A stretch of 32,615 bases of DNA from the NCBI GenBank assembly GCA_029240815.1, contig JARDZO010000095.1, forward strand, positions 1 to 32,615. Reading direction: 5' to 3'. Below the pieces are notes generated by a model. It was given only the letters and a program-made list of their open reading frames with translations, made no database searches and had not been told where the DNA came from. This DNA comes from Brevibacillus sp. GTDB taxonomy: Bacteria > Bacillota > Bacilli > Brevibacillales > Brevibacillaceae. Positions within the stretch are counted from its first letter, which is position 1; the number at the start of each line of letters is the position of its first letter. Made by a program: the position numbers and the translations under genes. Of the stretch, positions 9,839-18,379 are shown piece after piece.

Positions 9839-11083
9839 TTATCCTGCCATATTGTTGATGGTCCCTCTTGGATAAAAGACGTTGACATGATCGATGAAGA
9901 GCTTCGTATCGTTGTTTCCATTGGCGACACCGGAGAAGACGATTTTTAGCTCGTATTTATCATTCACTTTGTACGTGTAGATGGTTTGGCCTGCGACGTT
10001 GGTTGTACTTTGTGGTTTGCCCAGCGTTTTCACGACATCAGTTAACGAAGCGTACTGCAGCTGATAATTGTAGGATCGGATGTCCACGATTTGCATCCCT
10101 TTATTAAAGCCAAAGACGAGACCGCGATTTCGGTACGTATTGTATGTGATGCCGTTAACATAAGAGACAGTATCTGGTTTGCCCCACTGTTTTTCTAAGG
10201 TGTCAAACATGTCTTTTTCCACACGGACCTCACTGCCCAGGGTTTGGCCGTTTTTCGCTAGGTCGCGAATGTTTTGCAGCAGCTCCGTGGTGTTCATGTC
10301 AGCCATTAGGTTTCTGTTCCCTTGTGGATAGTAGACGTTGTAACGAACGAGAACAAGCTTTTTGCTGTCGGGTGCTGAAGGTTCAAAGATGAATTTAACC
10401 TGATACTTATCGGTCACATCATAGGTGTAAATTTGTTGGCCTCCAAATTCGCTGACGCGATTCGGTTTTCCCCATTTTTGTTCGATCTCAGCCAAAGTGA
10501 TCTTTTGTATGTTTGGATCGAGAGAACGGATATCGACCACCTGCATGCCTTTGTTGTAGCCGAATACGACCCCGCGTTTTGTATAGGTAGCGTAAGAGAG
10601 GCCATTGACGTAATCGGTACGGTCAGGCGCACCCCAAGCCTTTTCGACGTCATCGAAAACCGTAGTCTCCACGGTGTAAGGAGAATTGATGACCGCTCCT
10701 TTTTCTGCTTGCTTGCGTATCGTGTTCAGCAGCTCGTCTCCCTTTGGAGCCACAGGGGCAGTAGGGGATGCACCATGGTTGGGCTGTGGAGCCGGATTAG
10801 GTGTAGTTGGAGTAGGGGATGCACCATTGGATACCCCAGGCAGTGCTGTCGGTTGATTGGTCTCAATGAGTGTAGCTCCCATCCAGCAAGTAGCGACCAG
10901 AATAGAGCAGATAGCCAATCCTTTTCCTAAATGGCTGAAGCGTCGTGCTTTTACTGTATGTTCCATGTTGTGAGCCTCCTTGGATCGTATGGTGGTAAGA
11001 ATTTTGCGTTTGGTTTCAGGCGGCATTTCGATATCAGGCAGCTTGCTCAGTTCTTCAAGCAGTTGCTCGGCTTTAAATGGCAT
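9839..11083 (-). CDS. Membrane protein with tandem DUF4309-like repeats, probable anti-sigma partner
   Basis: This 414-residue protein has three parts. Residues 1-52 are cytosolic and charged (LLEELSKLPDIEMPPETKRK), 53-72 form one membrane span, and 78-114 are a Pro/Thr/Asn/Ser linker. Two extracellular repeats of about 140 residues follow (115-257 and 266-412). Each repeat has the pattern ELL-x-IR, V-x(6)-DDVEKxWG or FDTLEKQWG, YxTYxxRG(V/L)VFG(Y/F)NKGMQ(V/I)VDIRS, then GKP and IYTY, ending in a VFYPxG-like motif. I recognise this as the DUF4309 / YjgB family, normally present once. Its ATG lies 11 bases inside the upstream sigma-factor gene, so the two are coupled. The N-terminal part has no zinc anti-sigma HxxxCxxC motif, so the anti-sigma role is inferred from position and topology. 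Confidence 0.8.
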   Translation of the reverse strand: MPFKAEQLLEELSKLPDIEMPPETKRKILTTIRSKEAHNMEHTVKARRFSHLGKGLAICSILVATCWMGATLIETNQPTALPGVSNGASPTPTTPNPAPQPNHGASPTAPVAPKGDELLNTIRKQAEKGAVINSPYTVETTVFDDVEKAWGAPDRTDYVNGLSYATYTKRGVVFGYNKGMQVVDIRSLDPNIQKITLAEIEQKWGKPNRVSEFGGQQIYTYDVTDKYQVKFIFEPSAPDSKKLVLVRYNVYYPQGNRNLMADMNTTELLQNIRDLAKNGQTLGSEVRVEKDMFDTLEKQWGKPDTVSYVNGITYNTYRNRGLVFGFNKGMQIVDIRSYNYQLQYASLTDVVKTLGKPQSTTNVAGQTIYTYKVNDKYELKIVFSGVANGNNDTKLFIDHVNVFYPRGTINNMAG

Positions 11084-11597
11084 TCCCGATCAGCTCCTTT
11101 CCCTCCAGCTCCAATTTGTCTTTGACAGCTTTCATGGCTCGGTGCAGGGTGACATTGACCTTGTTTTCCGACCAATTGAGGATTTCGGCTGTTTCCTTGG
11201 CAGACAGACCTTTGATGCCTCTGAGGATGAGCACCTCGCGATAAGTAGGCTTCAGTTGTTGGATCGCTCGATAGAGGGCTTGCTGTTCTTCCTGGACATC
11301 CAGAAGCTCCTCAGGTGTTTTTTCATCGGATGTCAGATTCGATAGCCACATGTCAGGAAGCCAGCTGCGCAACCGTTTTTTTCGTGCGTGATCGATCGCA
11401 GTGTGGCGGGCGATCGTCAGGAGCCATGTCTTGGGCTGGGACCTTCCCTCAAATGACCCGACAGCACCAAGTGCTTTGAGAAAAACGTCCTGAACCAGAT
11501 CGTCTACGTCTCGGCTGCCGGTGTAATAAACGAGAAACTTATAAACATCATCGCCATAGCGCAGAAACCATTGCTCTATCAAGCCGTTTTTGTCCAT
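11073..11597 (-). CDS. ECF-subfamily RNA polymerase sigma factor
   Basis: This 174-residue sigma factor of the extracytoplasmic-function group directs RNA polymerase to a small stress regulon. Region 2 covers about residues 8-75 (GDDVYKFLVYYTGSRDVDDL, VQDVFLKAL, WLLTIARHTAIDHARKKR). Region 4 covers about 115-165 (LKPTYREVLILRGIKGLS, AKETAEILNWSENKVNVTLH). ATG 11597 follows AAAGGTGG; the frame is open for 19 more codons, but the conserved region 2 start and the ribosome site favour the shorter form. It overlaps the downstream membrane gene by 11 bases, the typical sigma/anti-sigma layout, and has an ECF-like promoter of its own. Confidence 0.93.
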   Translation of the reverse strand: MDKNGLIEQWFLRYGDDVYKFLVYYTGSRDVDDLVQDVFLKALGAVGSFEGRSQPKTWLLTIARHTAIDHARKKRLRSWLPDMWLSNLTSDEKTPEELLDVQEEQQALYRAIQQLKPTYREVLILRGIKGLSAKETAEILNWSENKVNVTLHRAMKAVKDKLELEGKELIGNAI

Positions 11598-11632
11598 ACC
11601 TGAACCACCTTTGCTCTTTCTCCTTGTAATTT

Positions 11633-11658
11633 GACGATCCAAGCAAGATTTCATTACA
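11633..11658 (-). promoter_or_regulatory. ECF-type promoter, probably autoregulatory
   Basis: On the minus strand TGTAAT (11658-11653), a 16-base spacer and CGTC (11636-11633) match the TGwAAC-N16-CGTC form of SigX/SigW-type promoters in Bacillales. The sigma-factor ATG is 36 bases downstream. Confidence 0.6.
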
Positions 11659-11664
11659 GTTCAC

Positions 11665-11697
11665 GAAAAAAAAACTGCCGAGATGCCTGGCAGTTGG
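11665..11697 (-). terminator. Terminator after the FetAB-like operon
   Basis: On the minus strand ACTGCC (11694-11689) pairs with GGCAGT (11679-11674), followed by a run of nine T. It separates the exporter operon from the ECF sigma operon. Confidence 0.88.
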
Positions 11698-11708
11698 TGG
11701 AAAGGCTA

Positions 11709-12455
11709 TTAGGAACGCAGGATGGATTCACGTGTAAACCAGAGGCGATAGCTCAAAAGGCTGATCAGCACAGCAGAGATCGCAGCGGAGGAAGAAAAGC
11801 TCAGCATGATGAGAATTTGGTAGCGGACCGCCTCAATGGGGCTGGCACCTGCGACAATCATCCCTGTCATCATCCCGGGAAGTTGGACGAGTCCGATTGT
11901 TTTCATCGTATCAAAGGTGGGGATCATGCTCGCTTTGACTGCACGCTTCAGTACACTTTGAATCGCCTGACGTGGTGTGGCTCCCAGACTGAGCAATGCT
12001 TCGATTTCTCCGCGGGAGCTCTCTGTTTCACGGTTCATATGATTCAGAAAGAGGCCGCAGACGACCATCGAACTGCCGATGATCATGCCGCTCATCGGAA
12101 TCAGGTATTGCGGGGTAGGGGACACCAACCCAAGCGCAACTAACAGTCCCATCGTAATGATTTCGGTCACACTCAAGGCACAGGCGATCCGCCAGAATAT
12201 ACCGGGTAATCGTTCGCCGCGTTTGGAGGCGTTCCGCGATGCGACGGTCACCATCATGACGATCAGGATCAAGATAAACCAAATGTTGTCGGAGTGGAAA
12301 ACAAACAGCAGGACGTAGCCGATCAGCATCAGCTGGACGGTGGAACGAATCGTGCCGATGGCAATTTCCTTTTCCAGGCCTAGCTTTTGCCAAACGGACA
12401 GTAAGAGTGCGAGGAGGACGAATGCAAACGCGAACCAGATGGAGTAGTAGGTCAA
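11709..12455 (-). CDS. fetB: ABC exporter permease, FetB / UPF0014 family
   Basis: This 248-residue polytopic membrane protein is the permease partner of the ATPase encoded upstream. Landmarks are the early VQLMLIGYVL, SGMIIGSSM and EIEALLSLGATPRQAI in the coupling region, and IGLVQLPGMMTGMIVAGASP, which is diagnostic for UPF0014/FetB. In Escherichia coli, FetAB exports iron and eases peroxide stress; a metal-export role here is inferred from family. Its ATG overlaps the ATPase stop by four bases (ATGA), so the two are coupled. It lies close to the Fur-controlled importer, although no Fur box was found at this operon. Confidence 0.9.
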   Translation of the reverse strand: MTYYSIWFAFAFVLLALLLSVWQKLGLEKEIAIGTIRSTVQLMLIGYVLLFVFHSDNIWFILILIVMMVTVASRNASKRGERLPGIFWRIACALSVTEIITMGLLVALGLVSPTPQYLIPMSGMIIGSSMVVCGLFLNHMNRETESSRGEIEALLSLGATPRQAIQSVLKRAVKASMIPTFDTMKTIGLVQLPGMMTGMIVAGASPIEAVRYQILIMLSFSSSAAISAVLISLLSYRLWFTRESILRS

Positions 12456-13213
12456 GACAGTCCCTCCCTTGATGCGGCAACAGGCGCTGTCTGGTGGTTC
12501 AGAAAATCACGGGCTGCAAAGGATTGGGGTGTGCGAAAAAAGGTTTGGCTGGGGGAGTCTTCCTCGAGTTGGCCGTTCGCCATAAACCAGATTCGTTTGC
12601 AAGTGCATTGGGCTTCATCCAGATCGTGTGTGATCCAGAGCAAGGTAGTGCCGGTACGGGTGTGCAGATCGACGAGAAGCCGTTCTGCGGCCTGTTTACT
12701 GATGGCATCGAGTGAAGAGGTGACTTCATCTAATAATAGGATGGAAGGCTGTAAGAGCAGGCTGCGGATGAGGGCTAGGCGCTGCTTTTCCCCGCCCGAC
12801 AGCTGCTGGGCGTTTTTCCCCCAATCGAGATGATCCATGGCCAGTTGCTCCATATAGTTGCGAGCCAGCTGTTCGTCAAAGGGGCGCTGATGAAGTACGC
12901 TCGTGATTCGCAGATTGTCTTCTACATTGCCTAGGAGCATCACCGGTTGTTGTGCCACATAGCTCATCGTCATCCGCCACGCTTCAGGCTCCCATAGACT
13001 CACATCTTTATTTTGGAGACGAATCGTGCCGCGATCTGCTTTATCCAAACGTCCCAATATTCGGAGCAATGTGCTCTTGCCTTGGCCTGATTTGCCGAGG
13101 ATACCGATGATTTCTGGTTCGGTAATGCTCGCCGTAAAATCTCGAAATAACCACTGTTCGGGGAGGGTGGAGATCTGTTTTCCCACGTTTTCAAGATCCA
13201 GTCTAGTCGTCAT
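12452..13213 (-). CDS. fetA: ABC exporter ATP-binding protein, FetA family
   Basis: This 253-residue ATPase pairs with the FetB-like permease. Walker A GKSGQGKST lies at 40-48, the Q-loop in SYVAQQP, the signature LSGGE at 138-142, Walker B ILLLDE at 158-163 and the switch His in WITHDLDEA. ATG 13213 has GGAGG about 12 bases upstream, a loose but usable spacing. It is first in a two-gene operon and lies downstream of the cytochrome c gene with a terminator between. The alternative of a lysophospholipase-type or generic ABC ATPase is unlikely, given the UPF0014 partner. Confidence 0.9.
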   Translation of the reverse strand: MTTRLDLENVGKQISTLPEQWLFRDFTASITEPEIIGILGKSGQGKSTLLRILGRLDKADRGTIRLQNKDVSLWEPEAWRMTMSYVAQQPVMLLGNVEDNLRITSVLHQRPFDEQLARNYMEQLAMDHLDWGKNAQQLSGGEKQRLALIRSLLLQPSILLLDEVTSSLDAISKQAAERLLVDLHTRTGTTLLWITHDLDEAQCTCKRIWFMANGQLEEDSPSQTFFRTPQSFAARDFLNHQTAPVAASREGLS

Positions 13214-13240
13214 ATGCTGTCTTTTGCCTCCTTAATGCCG

Positions 13241-13276
13241 AAAACACCGAAGAGGACGAGTCTCCGGTGTTTTTTC
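13241..13276 (-). terminator. Terminator after the cytochrome c gene
   Basis: AACACCGaAGA and TCTcCGGTGTT form an 11-bp imperfect stem with a six to eight base loop. There are T4 on the minus strand and T6 on the plus strand. It lies 20 bases after the cytochrome c stop codon. Confidence 0.82.
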
Positions 13277-13295
13277 GTTCGGGCTATCTATGTAC

Positions 13296-13694
13296 TTATT
13301 TGTGTTCAGACAGCCATTGGGCAACCGCTTGAATTTCCGGTTGTTTTTTCAGCATTCCTGGAGGCATGCCGCCTTTACCTTCTTTGATGATCTTAGCGAT
13401 ATCTTCCGCGCTGTGAGTAGCACCAACTTTTGTCAAGTTCGGTCCTACGATCCCTTCCAGGTTTTGACCGTGACAGGAAGCGCAATTTTGTTTAAAGATG
13501 GCAGCCGCATCAATGTTGGCAGTAGGTGCTCCACCGCCGCCTGCAGCTTCTTCCCCATGTTTTGGTGGGAAAATAATCGATCCTACGAGTGCAATGAGAA
13601 AAACTAGAAACAAGATACCAAACGAAGTAAAAAAGGCCTTCGCGGAATCAATTACGTCGTTTTGATTCATGTCTTTTTTGTTGGACCCAGCCAT
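13296..13694 (-). CDS. Membrane-anchored small cytochrome c (CccA-like)
   Basis: This 132-residue electron carrier is held to the outer face of the membrane by one N-terminal helix (about 21-43, FFTSFGILFLVFLIALVGSI). A Gly/Ala/Pro linker follows, then a class I cytochrome c domain with the haem site CASCH (Cys71, Cys74, His75) and a probable axial Met at 110 or 114 (GGMPPGM). It ends in the usual C-terminal helix (AVAQWLSEHK). ATG 13694 has GGGAGG upstream; an ATG six codons earlier lacks one. It resembles cytochrome c550 of Bacillus subtilis, which feeds cytochrome c oxidase. It stands as a single gene. Confidence 0.92.
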   Translation of the reverse strand: MAGSNKKDMNQNDVIDSAKAFFTSFGILFLVFLIALVGSIIFPPKHGEEAAGGGGAPTANIDAAAIFKQNCASCHGQNLEGIVGPNLTKVGATHSAEDIAKIIKEGKGGMPPGMLKKQPEIQAVAQWLSEHK

Positions 13695-13985
13695 CTGACA
13701 AAGACCTCCCAAAGCAAGTTATAAAGGTACAACTGCAATTTTACGGCAAAATCTTGACAGTTGCAAGGCGACTCATAAACCGACAAAGAAAGTACACATT
13801 TTCCATTTTATACACATAGAATCCTCATTTCTTCTATATATTATTCCCCGGCATAGATTGGAACCATTCTGGTAGAACTTCTCTGAATATGACAGGGATG
13901 GCGGCTTGCTGATAGCTTTTAATTATGATAAAGTAGATGTATTGGTTTTTTACCGCCTTGGAAATAAGTTTTGAGGTGAATGAAG

Positions 13986-14228
13986 ATGGCATTGGCTGCG
14001 AAAATTTTACTTGTGATTGCAAGTATTGGCTTAATTATCGTCGTGTTGTTACAATCTGGTAAAAGTGCCGGCCTTTCGGGAGCGATTGGTGGCGGTGCTG
14101 AGCAACTCATGGGTAAACAAAAAGCTCGTGGGATTGACGCACTTTTGGGTAAGCTGACCGTTGTATTTGCGGTTGCTTTCATGATATTTGCGATTTTGCT
14201 CGGTTATTTCATGAAAACAGGAGCGTAA
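13986..14228 (+). CDS. secG: Protein translocase subunit SecG
   Basis: SecG is a small subunit of the SecYEG channel that assists SecA-driven export. It has 80 residues, two membrane helices (about 4-24 and 52-76) and the conserved GxLSGAIGGGAEQLMGKxK loop between them. GAGGTG ends seven bases before ATG 13986; the in-frame ATG two codons earlier would be only one base from that site and is rejected. It heads the conserved cluster secG-rnr-smpB-ssrA but has its own terminator. The 290-base gap before it is AT-rich; TTGCTG (13906) with TAAAGT (13929) is a weak candidate promoter. Confidence 0.95.
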   Translation: MALAAKILLVIASIGLIIVVLLQSGKSAGLSGAIGGGAEQLMGKQKARGIDALLGKLTVVFAVAFMIFAILLGYFMKTGA

Positions 14229-14241
14229 TAGACGAATGGCC

Positions 14242-14275
14242 AAAAGGCAGCAAGTGCGACTTGCTGCCTTTTTCT
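14242..14275 (+). terminator. Terminator after secG
   Basis: AAAGGCAGCAAGT and ACTTGCTGCCTTT form a perfect 13-bp stem around GCG, followed by T5. Confidence 0.95.
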
Positions 14276-14371
14276 CTATTCCGATTGCGATGTGTGTGAG
14301 CGGTGAATACTACATAGTAAAGAGTGAAAAGGAAGCGCGGTAATGGACCACGCAAAAAAGGAGGTTTGTGG

Positions 14372-16879
14372 ATGAAGGATCAAGATATCCTCGCGTTTAT
14401 GCGGGAACAAGCTTACCACCCAATGACTGTAAAGGAATTGGAGGAAGCATTCAGTATCGAGGATGCCAGTACGTTTAAGGAATTGGTGAAAACGCTCAAT
14501 GCGTTGGAAGCAAACGGCGAAGTCATACGGACGAGAGCGAATCGCTATGGCGTTCCCGAGAAAATGAATTTGGTGCGAGGACGTTTGCAGAGCCATCCGA
14601 AAGGCTTTGGTTTTGTTATTCCGGAAATGCCGGAGATGGAAGACGTCTATGTACATGCCAATGACATGAATGGCGCTCTACATGGCGATACGGTATTCGT
14701 ACGAGCGGAGAAGGAACCAGGCGGCAATCGGCTGGAAGGACGCATTATTCGCATCGTAGAACGAGGTATCAAGCAAGTCGTTGGTACATTTAAGGATGAG
14801 CAGCATTACGCGTTTGTCATTCCGGATGAAAAACGGATCGGCAAAGACGTGTTCATCCCGAAAAATGCATACAACGGAGCAGTAGACGGCCATAAAGTAG
14901 TGGTCAACATCGTCCGCTACCCGGAAGGTCGGGTGAATCCCGAGGGAGAAGTCGTAGAAATTCTGGGACACAAAAACGATCCGGGGGTCGATATTCTATC
15001 GATTATCCGCAAGTTTAATTTACCCGAAGCTTTTCCGGAAGACGTATTGGCGGAAGCAGAAGCGGCACCTGGTGAAATCTCCGAGGAGGAAATTCAAGGG
15101 CGCCGTGACTTGCGCGACCGGATGATGGTCACCATCGACGGAGCAGATGCCAAGGACTTGGACGATGCAGTGTCTCTCGAGGTTCTTTCGAATGGCAATG
15201 TACGCTTGGGCGTCCATATCGCGGATGTGAGCTACTATGTAAAAGAAAAATCCTCGTTAGATAATGAAGCGTATCGCCGAGGCACGAGCGTTTATTTGGT
15301 CGACCGTGTGATTCCGATGATCCCGCACCGTTTGTCCAATGGAATCTGCAGCTTGAATCCACAGGTGGATCGACTGACGATTTCCTGCGACATGGAGATG
15401 GACAAAGATGCTAAGGTCGTGAAGTACGACATTTTCCTCAGCGTGATTCGCACGAATGAACGAATGACGTATGCGGATGTACGCAGCATTTTGCAAGATA
15501 AGGATGAAGCCTTGATCGAGAAGTACAGCGAGCTCGTCCCAATGTTCCAGGAGATGGAGAAACTGGCTCTCAAGCGTCGTCAACAACGGATGCAGCGCGG
15601 TGCCATCGACTTTGACTTCCGAGAAGCGAAAATTTACGTGAACGAAGAGGGGACTCCGACGGATATTGGATTCCGCACACGTTCTATCGCGGAGCAAATC
15701 ATTGAAGAGTTCATGCTGGCTGCCAATGAAACAGTGGCCGAGCATTTCCACTGGATGAAACAGCCGTTTATGTATCGGGTCCACGAAGATCCCAATGCAG
15801 AAAAGCTGATGGCTTTCATGGAGTTCATCACCAACTTTGGCTATTCGATTCGTGGAAAAGGCAATTCCGTTCATCCGCGTGCTCTCCAGCAGCTGCTGGA
15901 AGAGGTCAAAGGAAAGCCGGAAGAAATCATCATCAGCACCGTAATGCTGCGCTCGATGAAGCAAGCGCGCTACGACGCGGAAAGCCTCGGTCACTACGGT
16001 CTTTCCACGGAGTTCTACACGCACTTTACTTCACCGATCCGCCGTTATCCTGACCTGATTGTACACCGCCGGATTCGCGACTGGATCGAATCGGGAAATC
16101 AGCTGTCAGAAAAACGGACAGCGTATTGGACAGAGCACATGCCATTGATCGCCGAGCATACGTCCCAAAGAGAACGTCTGGCAGTCGATGCAGAACGTGA
16201 GACAGACGACCTGAAAAAAGCGGAGTTCATGAAAGAGAGAGTCGGCGAAGAGTTCGAAGGTGTCATTTCAAGCGTCACTTCGTTCGGGATTTTCGTCGAG
16301 CTGCCGAATACCATCGAAGGCTTGGTGCACGTCAGCTTTTTGACGGACGACTACTACCACTATCATGCGAAGCAGTACGCCCTGATCGGCGAACGGACCG
16401 GAAAACAGTTCCGTATCGGGGATCTGGTGCAGGTGCGCGTGGCGAATGTCAATGTAGACGAACGGACGATCGATTTCGAAATTGTAGGCATGACCAAGGC
16501 AGGAGGCTTCCGCGGCAGTCGGGAACACACCCCGAAAGTCATCGACGGACGGGGAGGAGAGCGCAGGGGCGGTGCTCGTGGCAAGCAAGCTGGTTCTCGT
16601 TCAGATCGACCGGACCGTCAAAAGGATAAGGATAAAACCCATCCTGCAGCCCTCCGACAAAAGTACAAGGAACGCCGGAAAAACGAAGGTAACAAGCCTC
16701 CTCGCCGTCCAGGTCAGCGTTCTGCCTCTAATACAAATGAGGAAGTCGTGGCAATCGGAACGGGAGAGAGTGCAGAGACGCCAACCCAACGCCAGAAGGG
16801 CTTCTGGGAAGATCTCGTCCGCTCCAAGAAAAAGAGCCGGAAAAATGTTGCCAGCAGTGTCAAACGGAAGCGCCGTTAA
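14372..16879 (+). CDS. rnr: Ribonuclease R
   Basis: RNase R is a processive 3'-to-5' exoribonuclease that can digest structured RNA; with SmpB and tmRNA it removes defective mRNAs. It has 835 residues. A winged-helix HTH covers about 1-60, two cold-shock OB domains cover about 65-215, and the RNB catalytic domain holds [13 protein letters not shown] (Asp256, 262, 264, 265). The S1 domain starts near 626 ([19 protein letters not shown]). From about 715 there is a long Arg/Lys/Gly-rich tail, a feature linked in the family to SmpB-tmRNA binding. ATG 14372 follows AAAAAAGGAGG; the frame is open 16 codons upstream, without a site. No carboxylesterase gene separates secG and rnr here, unlike in B. 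subtilis. Confidence 0.96.
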   Translation: MKDQDILAFMREQAYHPMTVKELEEAFSIEDASTFKELVKTLNALEANGEVIRTRANRYGVPEKMNLVRGRLQSHPKGFGFVIPEMPEMEDVYVHANDMNGALHGDTVFVRAEKEPGGNRLEGRIIRIVERGIKQVVGTFKDEQHYAFVIPDEKRIGKDVFIPKNAYNGAVDGHKVVVNIVRYPEGRVNPEGEVVEILGHKNDPGVDILSIIRKFNLPEAFPEDVLAEAEAAPGEISEEEIQGRRDLRDRMMVTIDGADAKDLDDAVSLEVLSNGNVRLGVHIADVSYYVKEKSSLDNEAYRRGTSVYLVDRVIPMIPHRLSNGICSLNPQVDRLTISCDMEMDKDAKVVKYDIFLSVIRTNERMTYADVRSILQDKDEALIEKYSELVPMFQEMEKLALKRRQQRMQRGAIDFDFREAKIYVNEEGTPTDIGFRTRSIAEQIIEEFMLAANETVAEHFHWMKQPFMYRVHEDPNAEKLMAFMEFITNFGYSIRGKGNSVHPRALQQLLEEVKGKPEEIIISTVMLRSMKQARYDAESLGHYGLSTEFYTHFTSPIRRYPDLIVHRRIRDWIESGNQLSEKRTAYWTEHMPLIAEHTSQRERLAVDAERETDDLKKAEFMKERVGEEFEGVISSVTSFGIFVELPNTIEGLVHVSFLTDDYYHYHAKQYALIGERTGKQFRIGDLVQVRVANVNVDERTIDFEIVGMTKAGGFRGSREHTPKVIDGRGGERRGGARGKQAGSRSDRPDRQKDKDKTHPAALRQKYKERRKNEGNKPPRRPGQRSASNTNEEVVAIGTGESAETPTQRQKGFWEDLVRSKKKSRKNVASSVKRKRR

Positions 16880-16997
16880 ACAGTTGTGTAAGAGGGCGCT
16901 TTGAGGAGCTTACCGGGTAAATGGCTTGCCACCATGGTCAAAATTTGCTAGACTTACTCATACAAAACGCAGGAAAATCGCAAGTGAGGTGATCTCC

Positions 16998-17471
16998 ATG
17001 TCAAAAGACAAAGCCGGGACCAAAACAGTAGCCCAAAACCGAAAAGCACGCCACGATTACCACATCGAGCAAGTATTCGAAGCGGGCATTGAGCTGACCG
17101 GAACGGAGATCAAATCCGTGCGAGCTGCACGCGTCCAGCTCAAGGATAGCTTCGCCCGCGTACAAAACGGCGAATTGCTGCTGTACAATGTACACATCAG
17201 TCCGTACGAGCAGGGCAACCGCTTTAACCACGAGCCGGAGCGGACACGCAGGCTGCTGATGAGACGTCTGGAAATCCTGAAGCTCAACGGCCTGATTCGC
17301 GAGAGAGGCTATTCGCTCGTCCCGCTCAGCATTTATTTGAAGGGCGGCTGGGCAAAAGTCGAGCTGGCGCTGGTCAAAGGGAAAAAGAACTACGACAAGC
17401 GCGATGATCTCAAGAAGAAGGACGCTGCGCGTGAAGTGGAACGTGCTTTGCGTGAGCGGCAAAAGGCGTAG
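16998..17471 (+). CDS. smpB: SsrA-binding protein SmpB
   Basis: SmpB binds tmRNA and brings it to stalled ribosomes, replacing the codon-anticodon part of a tRNA. It has 157 residues. The OB-fold core shows [40 protein letters not shown] and [20 protein letters not shown], followed by the basic C-terminal tail ([20 protein letters not shown]) that enters the mRNA channel. GAGGTGAT lies five bases before ATG 16998; the frame is open 24 codons more but without a site. The gene stands between rnr and its RNA partner ssrA. Confidence 0.97.
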   Translation: MSKDKAGTKTVAQNRKARHDYHIEQVFEAGIELTGTEIKSVRAARVQLKDSFARVQNGELLLYNVHISPYEQGNRFNHEPERTRRLLMRRLEILKLNGLIRERGYSLVPLSIYLKGGWAKVELALVKGKKNYDKRDDLKKKDAAREVERALRERQKA

Positions 17472-17554
17472 GGAAACGAATCGGAAAGAAACGAGATGGA
17501 CGCCGAGGATATTCACAAGCTGGTTTACGTTGGCATGCTTGGCAGGAATCGACG

Positions 17555-17584
17555 TTGAGTTTTGCTTGTCCGATGTGCTATAGT
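17555..17584 (+). promoter_or_regulatory. Strong SigA promoter upstream of ssrA
   Basis: TTGAGT (17555-17560), 18 bases and TATAGT (17579-17584) preceded by TGC (extended -10) make a good promoter with start point near 17591. The mature tmRNA begins about 85 bases further on, so the transcript would carry a leader containing the hairpin at 17614-17659. Confidence 0.7.
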
Positions 17585-17613
17585 TAAGAAGCAGTAAACA
17601 CTGTTAACAACAC

Positions 17614-17659
17614 AGTCTAGGTGCGGAACGGTCGGTTGTCTCTTCACCTAGACTTTTTG
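17614..17659 (+). terminator. Terminator-like hairpin between the promoter and ssrA
   Basis: GTCTAGGTG (17615-17623) pairs perfectly with CACCTAGAC (17645-17653) around a 21-base loop, followed directly by T5. It could end smpB read-through transcripts, but it also lies downstream of the only good promoter I see for ssrA. It may therefore attenuate, or be part of a processed leader or small RNA. Confidence 0.65.
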
Positions 17660-17675
17660 TCACCTCTTATACCCT

Positions 17676-17972
17676 GGGGGCGTTCTGGATTCGACGGGGA
17701 TGGTAGAGCATGAGAAGCGAGCCGGGGGGTTGCGGACCTCGTCACCAACGCAAACGCCATTTAACTGGCAACAAACAACTTTCTCTCGCTGCTTAATAAC
17801 CAGTGAGGCGCTACCATTCCATCGCCCATGTGGCATGACTAGCGCAGGCTAGGTGTTGGGTCAGCGCGTCACTCCGCGAATCCACCACCGAAATCTAAAT
17901 GAGTGACTGCGCTCGGAGATGCTCATGTATCGCTGTTTTCGGACGGGGGTTCGAATCCCCCCGCCTCCACCA
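17676..17972 (+). ncRNA. ssrA: Transfer-messenger RNA (tmRNA)
   Basis: tmRNA rescues stalled ribosomes and tags the unfinished protein for degradation. The 5' end GGGGGCG pairs with CGCCTCC just before the terminal ACCA, forming the tRNA-like acceptor stem. TTCTGGATTCGACGGG near the start and GGGTTCGAATCCCC at the end are the conserved D-like and T-arm parts. The tag frame begins at GGC (17767) and encodes GNKQLSLAA before TAATAA (stop at 17794), resembling tags of other Bacillales ending LAA. The molecule is 297 nt, shorter than the roughly 360 nt of B. subtilis; the shortening lies in the pseudoknot region after the tag. CCA is encoded. The island begins just after this 3' end. Confidence 0.96.
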
Positions 17973-18046
17973 ATACATAAAGCGAAGCCACCTGATGAAG
18001 GTGTGACTTAAACCATATATTTGCCGCATCGGCAAGGTAATGCTTT

Positions 18047-18085
18047 AAAAAACTTTAGGCAAACATATGCTTTAAAGTTTTTTTG
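18047..18085 (+). terminator. Probable terminator of ssrA
   Basis: AAACTTTAGGC (about 18050-18060) pairs with GCTTTAAAGTTT (18069-18080) with one bulge, followed by T7. It lies about 75 bases after the mature tmRNA end. The DNA between (17973-18046) shows no gene, only a short ACCTGATGAAGGT hairpin. Confidence 0.75.
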
Positions 18086-18130
18086 TTATATTCGTGCATG
18101 ATTGGATTGCCTTTTATAAAGGTGTTCATA

Positions 18131-18318
18131 ATGACTGTAAATACTCTGGGTGAACGAGTTAGATCTGTTAGAAAACATCATAAACTGACTCAAGTTAACT
18201 TTGCCCAAAGCCTTGGGATTTCACAAGCGAATTTAGCTCTTATCGTCAGCTACAAGATAATGCAAAAGAAGAAGTGATTGATTATTTAAAATTAAAATTA
18301 TTGCGTTATAAGAAATAA
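18131..18318 (+). pseudogene. Deleted XRE-family (cro/C1-type) regulator
   Basis: From ATG 18131 the frame encodes MTVNTLGERVRSVRKHHKLT followed by QVNFAQSLGISQANLALI, the first two-thirds of a helix-turn-helix domain. The continuation then switches frame: in another frame from 18244 to the TAA at 18316, RQLQDNAKEEVIDYLKLKLL RYKK is a typical C-terminal tail of small XRE regulators. The recognition helix end and the middle are missing, so an internal deletion has joined head and tail out of frame. A terminator follows. This is a remnant of a mobile or phage-derived module beside ssrA. Confidence 0.75.
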
Positions 18319-18351
18319 CCTGGCTATCAATTGGTCAGGTTATTTATTTTT
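18314..18351 (+). terminator. Terminator of the XRE remnant
   Basis: AATAACCTG (18314-18322) pairs with CAGGTTATT (18336-18344), followed by a T-rich tail. It overlaps the last codons of the remnant. Confidence 0.8.
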
Positions 18352-18374
18352 CGAAGTGTGATGAATGGTAATTG

Positions 18375-18379
18375 TCAGC
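18375..18379. repeat. Left target-site duplication (TCAGC)
   Basis: TCAGC immediately precedes the left end of the transposon and is repeated exactly after its right end at 20325-20329. A 5-bp duplication is standard for the Tn7/Tn552/Tn5053/Mu group of transposases. Confidence 0.85.

Noticed and set aside
15257..16024. 255-aa open frame antisense to rnr
   Set aside because: It lies wholly within the RNase R catalytic domain gene and lacks motifs or a ribosome site.
17643..17673. A promoter immediately before tmRNA (TTATAC at 17667)
   Set aside because: Its start point would fall at or inside the mature 5' end, and no proper -35 element is present.
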